The notes below the pieces were generated by a model, which was given only the letters and a program-made list of their open reading frames with translations, had not been told where the DNA came from and did not search any database. A DNA stretch of 12,004 nt. It comes from an uncultured Odoribacter sp. GTDB lineage: Bacteria; Bacteroidota; Bacteroidia; Bacteroidales; Marinifilaceae. Where the stretch lies: assembly GCA_947039985.1 (NCBI GenBank), contig CAMRAP010000028.1, forward strand, positions 1-12,004, written 5' to 3'. This document shows positions 7,685 to 12,004 of the stretch, piece after piece. Within the stretch, counting starts at the first letter, position 1. Each line of letters starts with the position of its first letter. Position numbers and translations under genes: made by a program.

Positions 7685-9829
7685 ATGATGTTCTCATTGA
7701 TGACCCATTTACCATTAACAAATCCAGTACTGATATTTTCAGTCATCTTATTTATAATTCTTTTAGCTCCAATTCTGTTGAATAAATTGAAGATTCCTGA
7801 TTTAATCGGACTGATTATAGCGGGAGCAATTATTGGACCGAATGGATTTGAAATCATGGCCAGGGATAGTAGCATTGAGCTATTTGGTACAGTTGGATTA
7901 CTGTATATCATGTTTATTGCCGGTTTGGAAATAGACATGGCTGACCTTAAAAAGAATTACGGAAAAACACTTGTCTTTGGACTTTACACCTTTTTTATTC
8001 CGATGGTTTTAGGTACGATTACTGGTGTCTATTTGTTAGGGTTTTCATGGATCACCTCGACCTTATTGGCGAGTATGTATGCTTCACATACCTTAATCAC
8101 CTATCCTATTGTCAGTAAATATGGAATTACAAAAAACAGGGCTGTGAGCATTGCGATAGGGGGTACTGTCATTACTTGTATTCTCTCGCTACTTGTTTTA
8201 GCAGTGGTTGTGGGGATGTCAACGGGGGAGATTAATCAGCAATTTTGGGTAAAACTAGGTGTTTCAAGTGCTGTATTTATGGGGGTCGTAATGATCGGAT
8301 TTCCCATCTTAGGGCGTTGGTTTTTTAAGCGTTATGAAGATAATGTGGGACAATATATTTTTGTCTTGGCCTTGGTGTTTCTTGCTTCCTTTTTAGCTGA
8401 ATCAGCAGGATTAGAAGCTATTATTGGTGCCTTTCTTACAGGTCTATCGTTGAATCGTTTGATTCCGAATACCTCTGCTTTGATGAATCGAATTGATTTT
8501 GTGGGGAATGCTATTTTTATACCTTTCTTTTTGATAGGAGTCGGGATGTTGGTAGATATCAGCACTTTTACCTCTGGTTGGTCTGCTTTATTAGTGGCTG
8601 TTGTGATGACTGTTGTTGCTACTGGAACAAAGTTTATTGCAGCTTGGCTTACTGAAAAGAGTTTTAAATTAACCAAAGATGAGGGACGTTTATTATTTGG
8701 GTTGAGTAATGCGCAAGCAGCTGCGACCTTGGCAGCAGTTTTAATTGGTTATAATTTGATTTTAGGAGTTGATGCTGCTGGTGAGCCTATCCGTTTGTTG
8801 AATGAAGAGGTGTTAAATGGAACTATTATCATGATATTGTTTACTTGTACCATTGCATCATTTACAACACAACGAGCAGCTCAAAATATTGCTGTAGCTG
8901 AAATGGATGGTGATTTGATAGGTGATAATACTGATGAAGAGGAGCGAATATTGGTGCCTTTAAGTAACTCTGCAACAGTTGGAGAGTTGATAACTTTAGG
9001 TTCAGCTATAAAATCTCGTCGAAACAAGGCGCAAATGCTTGCTTTGAGTATTATAAAATCTGATAACAGTAATCCAACAGCCGAAAAAGGGGCAGAGATT
9101 TTATTAGAAAAAGCTATAAAAGTTGCAGCAGGATTAGATCAACATATAGATTCTGTATGTCGATATGATTTGAATATTGTCAATGGTATTCGAAATGTTG
9201 TAAAGGAGCATAAGATTACAGATATCGTGATTGGTTTGCATACTCAACAAGATGTTTCAGATACTTTTTTAGGTAAATTAACCGAAGAAGTATTAAGTAA
9301 ATGTTCCACAACAACCATTGCTTATCGACCCATGCAGCCCATGTCTACTGTAAAAAGATATATTGTTGTTATTCCTGAAGATGCAGAAAAGGAGGTTGGT
9401 TTTCCTTATTGGTTGGTTGCTATTTGGAATATGGGCAAAAATTTAGGTGCTAGTTTTATTTTTTATGGTAATGAAGAGGTGTTGAAAATATTGAAATCAG
9501 TACACTCAAAACATCTTATCAGTGCAAAATTTAAAGAATTTACAGATTGGCAAAACTTCAAAGATGTTGCCCATGAAATGCAAAGTGATGACGCACTTGT
9601 GCTTGTTATGAGTCGTCCCCATTACCCCTCGCACTCTCGCCATATGCAATATGTTCCTGCCTACATCAATAAATTTTTCAATACCAGTAATTGTATTTTA
9701 ATTTATCCGATTCAATTAGGAATGGATAATGATGCAAGTACTTTTAGAAGTATATCAATGATTAATCATGTGAATGGTATGGATGGGTTGGTACAAGTTT
9801 TGGGGAAACTGTTTCGAAAAAATAAATAG
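7685..9829 (+). CDS. Cation:proton antiporter (CPA2/Kef type) with C-terminal Usp-like region
   Basis: Inner-membrane monovalent cation/H+ antiporter. About the first 400 residues are a chain of hydrophobic segments with family motifs: IPDLIGLIIAGAIIGPNGF near the N-terminus, FIAGLEIDMADLKK, SHTLITYPIVSKYGI, GAFLTGLSLNRLIP and FGLSNAQAAATLAAV. From about residue 418 (ERILVPLSN) there is a soluble cytoplasmic part with two segments resembling universal stress protein domains (about 418-545 and 555-705), which may sense nucleotides or stress. Exchange of Na+ or K+ for H+ is inferred from the family; the ion cannot be told from sequence. The frame extends upstream to a TTG at 7658, but ATG codons at 7685, 7688 and 7700 are more plausible; the family usually begins just before the HLPL motif, so 7700 is a real alternative. 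The length (about 714 aa) is normal. Confidence 0.9.
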   Translation: MMFSLMTHLPLTNPVLIFSVILFIILLAPILLNKLKIPDLIGLIIAGAIIGPNGFEIMARDSSIELFGTVGLLYIMFIAGLEIDMADLKKNYGKTLVFGLYTFFIPMVLGTITGVYLLGFSWITSTLLASMYASHTLITYPIVSKYGITKNRAVSIAIGGTVITCILSLLVLAVVVGMSTGEINQQFWVKLGVSSAVFMGVVMIGFPILGRWFFKRYEDNVGQYIFVLALVFLASFLAESAGLEAIIGAFLTGLSLNRLIPNTSALMNRIDFVGNAIFIPFFLIGVGMLVDISTFTSGWSALLVAVVMTVVATGTKFIAAWLTEKSFKLTKDEGRLLFGLSNAQAAATLAAVLIGYNLILGVDAAGEPIRLLNEEVLNGTIIMILFTCTIASFTTQRAAQNIAVAEMDGDLIGDNTDEEERILVPLSNSATVGELITLGSAIKSRRNKAQMLALSIIKSDNSNPTAEKGAEILLEKAIKVAAGLDQHIDSVCRYDLNIVNGIRNVVKEHKITDIVIGLHTQQDVSDTFLGKLTEEVLSKCSTTTIAYRPMQPMSTVKRYIVVIPEDAEKEVGFPYWLVAIWNMGKNLGASFIFYGNEEVLKILKSVHSKHLISAKFKEFTDWQNFKDVAHEMQSDDALVLVMSRPHYPSHSRHMQYVPAYINKFFNTSNCILIYPIQLGMDNDASTFRSISMINHVNGMDGLVQVLGKLFRKNK

Positions 9830-9901
9830 GGAGGGAATAAATAGTTGTATTCGATAAATGAATAATTGACACTATTTCTAAAAAAAAGAGTGTAAAGAAT
9901 G

Positions 9902-9929
9902 TTTTCTTGAAAATTAATTTCTATCTTGC
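9902..9929 (+). promoter_or_regulatory. Possible promoter of the cys leader-cysK-cysE unit
   Basis: TATCTTGC (9922-9929) is a degenerate match to TAnnTTTG, with T-rich sequence (9902-9908) where a -33 box could lie. If used, transcription would start near 9935, giving an almost leaderless mRNA for the leader ORF at 9938. This is weak; I saw no better Bacteroidota-type promoter in 9830-9937. Confidence 0.3.
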
Positions 9930-9937
9930 ACATTCAA

Positions 9938-10024
9938 ATGAATAAAAAAATGATCTATTTAAATTCATATAATTGTTGTTGTTGCTGCCAGTCGTTAGAT
10001 TGTGTTGGCAAACTCGTTGTGTGA
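9938..10024 (+). CDS. Cys-rich leader peptide (28 aa) upstream of cysK
   Basis: A short ORF starts MNKKMIYLNSYN, continues with five consecutive cysteines (residues 13-17; codons TGT TGT TGT TGC TGC at 9974-9988), then QSLDCVGKLVV, with a sixth Cys at residue 22, and stops at TGA 10022-10024. Met5 (9950) is an alternative start. Such a cluster of codons for the product of the downstream pathway is the hallmark of an attenuation leader peptide, like the His or Trp leaders of enterobacteria. The downstream genes make cysteine. Starvation for charged tRNA-Cys should stall ribosomes here. The peptide itself probably has no function. A strong intrinsic terminator starts 27 nt after the stop codon and ends before cysK. 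The gene is too short for standard gene callers and likely unannotated. I know of no described case in Bacteroidales, though Cys-rich upstream ORFs are known in mycobacteria. Confidence 0.82.
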   Translation: MNKKMIYLNSYNCCCCCQSLDCVGKLVV

Positions 10025-10063
10025 ATGAATTAGGATAATTAATCAGATTACAAAAGACGACTG
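9989..10063 (+). promoter_or_regulatory. Candidate antiterminator pairing of the cys attenuator
   Basis: CAGTCGTT at 9989-9996, directly after the fifth consecutive Cys codon, can pair with GACGACTG at 10056-10063 (seven Watson-Crick pairs plus one G-U). The second segment lies in the 5' arm of the terminator, so the two structures exclude each other. A ribosome held at the first Cys codons (9974-9979) would leave 9990 onward largely free, allowing the antiterminator to form. A short alternative hairpin, TGCCA (9986-9990) with TGGCA (10006-10010), could compete when the leader is read fully. Pairing is read by eye; energies were not computed. Confidence 0.6.
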
Positions 10064-10093
10064 TTGAACACATTTCAATAGTCGTCTTTTTTT
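10052..10093 (+). terminator. Intrinsic terminator (attenuator) before cysK
   Basis: A 16-bp stem pairs 10052-10067 (AAAAGACGACTGTTGA) with 10075-10090 (TCAATAGTCGTCTTTT), with one G-U and a 7-nt loop, followed by a T-tract at 10087-10093. It sits between the Cys-rich leader ORF and the cysK ATG at 10111. It also lies 222 nt past the antiporter stop, so it could end read-through from there, but its place directly after the leader ORF argues for attenuation. Confidence 0.9.
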
Positions 10094-10110
10094 ATTTTAA
10101 ATAAATCAAT

Positions 10111-11013
10111 ATGAAGTATAATAGTGTTATTGATGCGATAGGGGGGACTCCTTCGGTGCGACTGAATAAAGTTGCTAATGAAACAGGGGCTTCAGTATGG
10201 GTGAAGTTAGAAAAAATGAATCCAGCAGGTAGTATTAAAGATAGAGCTGCTCTATATATGATTGCAGATGCAGAGGAGTGTGGACTGATTCATTTAGGTG
10301 ATACGATTGTGGAGCCTACTAGTGGTAACACTGGTATTGGTCTAGCTATGATTGCTGCGACAAGAGGATACAAGCTTATTCTGACGATGCCTGCTTCCAT
10401 GAGTCCTGAGCGTATAGCCATCTTAAAAGCCTATGGAGCAGAGATTATATTGACAGATGCTGCACAAGGAATGAATGGAGCAATAGAAGAAGCTGAGCGT
10501 TTGCAGTCTGAATATGCTTATTTTATGCCCTCACAATTTGATAATTCTGCAAACGCATTGAGTCATTATGAAACTACAGGAAAAGAGATTCTGACTGATT
10601 TTCCAAATTTGTCAATGTTTATTGCAGGAGTGGGTACGGGGGGAACTATTTCAGGGGTAGGTAAATATTTAAAAGAGTATACCCAAGCAAAAATAGTGGG
10701 CGTCGAGCCTGAACAGTCGAAAATACTACGTGGAGGTGAGCATAAACCTCATAAGATTCAAGGTATAGGAGCTGGATTTATTCCTGCAAATTATCAAACT
10801 GAATATGTAGATAAGCTTGTGGGAGTGGATGAGGATACGGCTATTCAAATGATGAAAAGATTGGCACAAGAGGAGGGAGTGTTTGTTGGAATCTCCTCTG
10901 CTGCTGCAATTATAGTTGCCATTGAAGAGGCTGCACAAATGGCAAATGATAAAGATGTTTTAGTTATAGCTCCCGATGGTGGAGAGCGTTATTTATCTCT
11001 TAATTTATTTTGA
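10111..11013 (+). CDS. cysK: Cysteine synthase A (O-acetylserine sulfhydrylase)
   Basis: Cytoplasmic PLP enzyme that makes L-cysteine from O-acetylserine and sulfide. In its 300 residues, Lys43 in NPAGSIKDRA is the expected cofactor lysine. SGNTG (71-75) is the substrate-binding loop, and GTGGTISGVGKYLK (175-188) the phosphate-binding loop of PLP. QFDNSANALSHYETTG (142-157), GIGAGFIP and the C-terminal DGGERYLSLNLF are also typical. The length is near the usual 300-315. The ATG at 10111 gives the family N-terminus (IDAIGGTPSVRLN). It lies 17 nt after a transcription terminator preceded by a Cys-codon-rich leader ORF, so expression is probably controlled by cysteine supply. cysE follows after 1 nt, so the two genes form an operon for both steps from serine to cysteine. 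Confidence 0.96.
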   Translation: MKYNSVIDAIGGTPSVRLNKVANETGASVWVKLEKMNPAGSIKDRAALYMIADAEECGLIHLGDTIVEPTSGNTGIGLAMIAATRGYKLILTMPASMSPERIAILKAYGAEIILTDAAQGMNGAIEEAERLQSEYAYFMPSQFDNSANALSHYETTGKEILTDFPNLSMFIAGVGTGGTISGVGKYLKEYTQAKIVGVEPEQSKILRGGEHKPHKIQGIGAGFIPANYQTEYVDKLVGVDEDTAIQMMKRLAQEEGVFVGISSAAAIIVAIEEAAQMANDKDVLVIAPDGGERYLSLNLF

Positions 11014-11014
11014 T

Positions 11015-11545
11015 ATGGGAAAGTTTAAAATGTATTATGAATCAATCAAAGAGCGTGATCCTGCCTTAAAAAGCATTTGGGAACTGTTTTTATATCCCTC
11101 TTTTATAGCGATATCCTATCATCGACTTGCTCACCGTTTGTATAAAAGCAAATGGTATTTTATAGCTCGTTTAATCTCTCAATTTTCTCGTTTTATAACA
11201 GGTATCGAGATACACCCTGGTGCTGTTATTGGAAAATATCTGTTTATAGATCACGGCATGGGAGTGGTGATTGGTGAAACTGCCATTGTAGGGGATAGGG
11301 TGACACTATTTCATGGGGTGACATTGGGTGGAATAACAACTGCTAGTGTTAAGCGTCATCCTACTCTTGAAGATGGGGTGACTATTGGTGCTGGCACGAC
11401 TGTTTTAGGAAATATAAGCATTGGGAAAGGGGCTATTATCGGTGCTAGTAGTGTTGTGCTAAAAGGTGTTGCTAGATTTACAACTGTTGTTGGGAATCCT
11501 GCACGTGTTGTTGTAAAAACTACAAATGGCCTATCTGTTGCATAG
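11015..11545 (+). CDS. cysE: Serine O-acetyltransferase (short EpsC/CysE type)
   Basis: Transfers acetyl from acetyl-CoA to serine, giving O-acetylserine for CysK. It is a 176-aa short-form enzyme. A helical N-terminus (YPSFIAISYHRLAHRLY) is followed by the left-handed beta-helix hexapeptide region, with GIEIHPGAVIG (63-73), FIDHGMGVVIGETA (77-90), HGVTLGG (100-106) and RHP (114-116). By alignment with E. coli CysE, His80 is the catalytic His158, and Glu65 stands at the Asp143 position, as in the Bacillus short form. An in-frame ATG at 10976 would overlap cysK and add 13 non-family residues; the ATG at 11015, 1 nt after the cysK stop, fits the family and points to translational coupling. The chain ends in NGLSVA, not the terminal isoleucine that docks into CysK in many species. 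No clear terminator follows. Confidence 0.94.
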   Translation: MGKFKMYYESIKERDPALKSIWELFLYPSFIAISYHRLAHRLYKSKWYFIARLISQFSRFITGIEIHPGAVIGKYLFIDHGMGVVIGETAIVGDRVTLFHGVTLGGITTASVKRHPTLEDGVTIGAGTTVLGNISIGKGAIIGASSVVLKGVARFTTVVGNPARVVVKTTNGLSVA

Positions 11546-11629
11546 TAAGTATAGGTTGTTTGTAGGTCTGAACATGGTGTTAATCATACTTTATATTTTA
11601 AAATATGAATATTTTTTAAATCTATGTCA

Positions 11630-11810
11630 TCAATAGAAATTAATGCGATATTTTGAACCGATATTATCAAGTATACCTTCGATTCGATATTTTGAGATTT
11701 TGAAAGTTAGTAAAAGCATCAAATGGCAGCCATTGGTACTTTATAAATCGCCAAAGTATTTCGATAATATTTAGTTCTGGCGAGTATGGAGGGAGGTCAT
11801 ATAAGTCTGA
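11630..11810 (-). mobile_element. IS630-family transposase remnant (3' end, frameshifted)
   Basis: Read on the minus strand from about 11804, the sequence encodes LYDLPPYSPELNIIEILWRF and then IKYQWLPFDAFTNFQNLK. This is the C-terminal DDE-domain signature of IS630-type transposases; the Glu in the NIIEILW motif would be the last catalytic acid. Near 11690 the frame shifts by one, and the other frame continues with IEGILDNIGSKYRINFY and a stop at 11630-11632, the usual kind of end for this family. An in-frame stop (11811-11813) lies just upstream and the N-terminal two thirds are missing. So this is a dead fragment. I could not identify terminal inverted repeats or a TA duplication. Confidence 0.78.
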
Positions 11811-11826
11811 TCAATGAAAATTGCAG

Positions 11827-11851
11827 AGGTACTCTTTCTTTGGGAGTACCT
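11827..11851. terminator. Hairpin, possible terminator
   Basis: Perfect 8-bp inverted repeat AGGTACTC (11827-11834) and GAGTACCT (11844-11851) around a 9-nt loop. T-rich but interrupted sequence follows on the + strand (TACTTCTTT). It might end cysK-cysE transcription, nearly 300 nt past cysE, or be unrelated to termination. The stretch 11546-11629 contains only an AT palindrome (11593-11606) and no gene. Confidence 0.4.
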
Positions 11852-11956
11852 TACTTCTTTGTAAATTAAGTTGGAAATTGTTTCATGTCTTTTGTTCTAA
11901 TTTCCAGCTAGTTGCTAATATTTCTTTATTTTTCTTTTAAAAAAAGCAAGGTATAA

Positions 11957-11987
11957 TTTGTTTTGTATAATAAATTCTCTACTTTTG
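11957..11987 (+). promoter_or_regulatory. Promoter reading out of the right edge
   Basis: TTTG at 11957-11960, a 19-nt spacer, then TACTTTTG at 11980-11987 match the Bacteroidota pattern fully. Transcription would start near 11994; the gene it serves lies beyond the window. Confidence 0.65.
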
Positions 11988-12004
11988 TACCCGCTAACGA
12001 ACAA

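Noticed and set aside
9866..9896. E. coli-like promoter TTGACA ... TGTAAA upstream of the cys leader
   Set aside because: The spacing is 19 nt and the -10 is poor. Bacteroidota primary sigma factors use a different consensus, so this is not supported.
11593..11606. 14-bp palindrome ATATTTTAAAATAT after cysE
   Set aside because: It consists only of A and T, has no loop suited to a terminator and no neighbouring gene to regulate. Chance is the simplest reading.

Overview
The window looks like chromosomal DNA from a low-GC member of the Bacteroidales (Bacteroidota). Several promoters fit the Bacteroidota pattern TTTG - about 19-22 nt - TAnnTTTG, most genes lack a strong Shine-Dalgarno sequence, and the gene content (DUF2023, a DUF5041-like secreted protein, a DUF4377 lipoprotein, a fused-subunit glycine dehydrogenase, a Kef/Usp antiporter) is typical of this group. 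All intact genes lie on the + strand. A genus cannot be assigned from the sequence alone.

Left part (1-2332): a DUF2023 gene is followed by dnaX behind a clean promoter (511-542). dnaX is split by a run of 12 A residues (1679-1690), and a 9-bp stem-loop begins 2 nt after the run. The zero frame stops at once, giving a 369-aa gamma-like product. A -1 shift, or a one-base RNA slippage, gives a 582-aa tau-like product. This resembles the dnaX recoding known in E. coli and Thermus.

Decayed accessory stretch (2390-4099): a virulence-RhuM-family gene broken by a frameshift near 3000 is followed by a secreted DUF5041-like gene interrupted by one in-frame TAA at 3716.

Middle (4235-9829): an intact 960-aa gcvP ends in a strong intrinsic terminator. 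A small DUF4377-type lipoprotein gene follows, preceded by two tandem promoter-like elements with a perfect 18-bp palindrome between the boxes of the second. Next is a CPA2-type cation/proton antiporter with a C-terminal Usp-like region.

Right part (9830-11545), the highlight: cysK and cysE form a tight cysteine-biosynthesis operon. Upstream lies a 28-codon ORF with five consecutive Cys codons and a sixth further on. It is followed by a 16-bp intrinsic terminator ending 17 nt before cysK. A segment just after the Cys codons (9989-9996) can pair with the terminator's 5' arm. Together these read as a cysteine-responsive transcription attenuator.

Right edge (11546-12004): no intact gene. It holds the frameshifted 3' end of an IS630-family transposase on the - strand, a hairpin, and a good promoter firing rightward out of the window.
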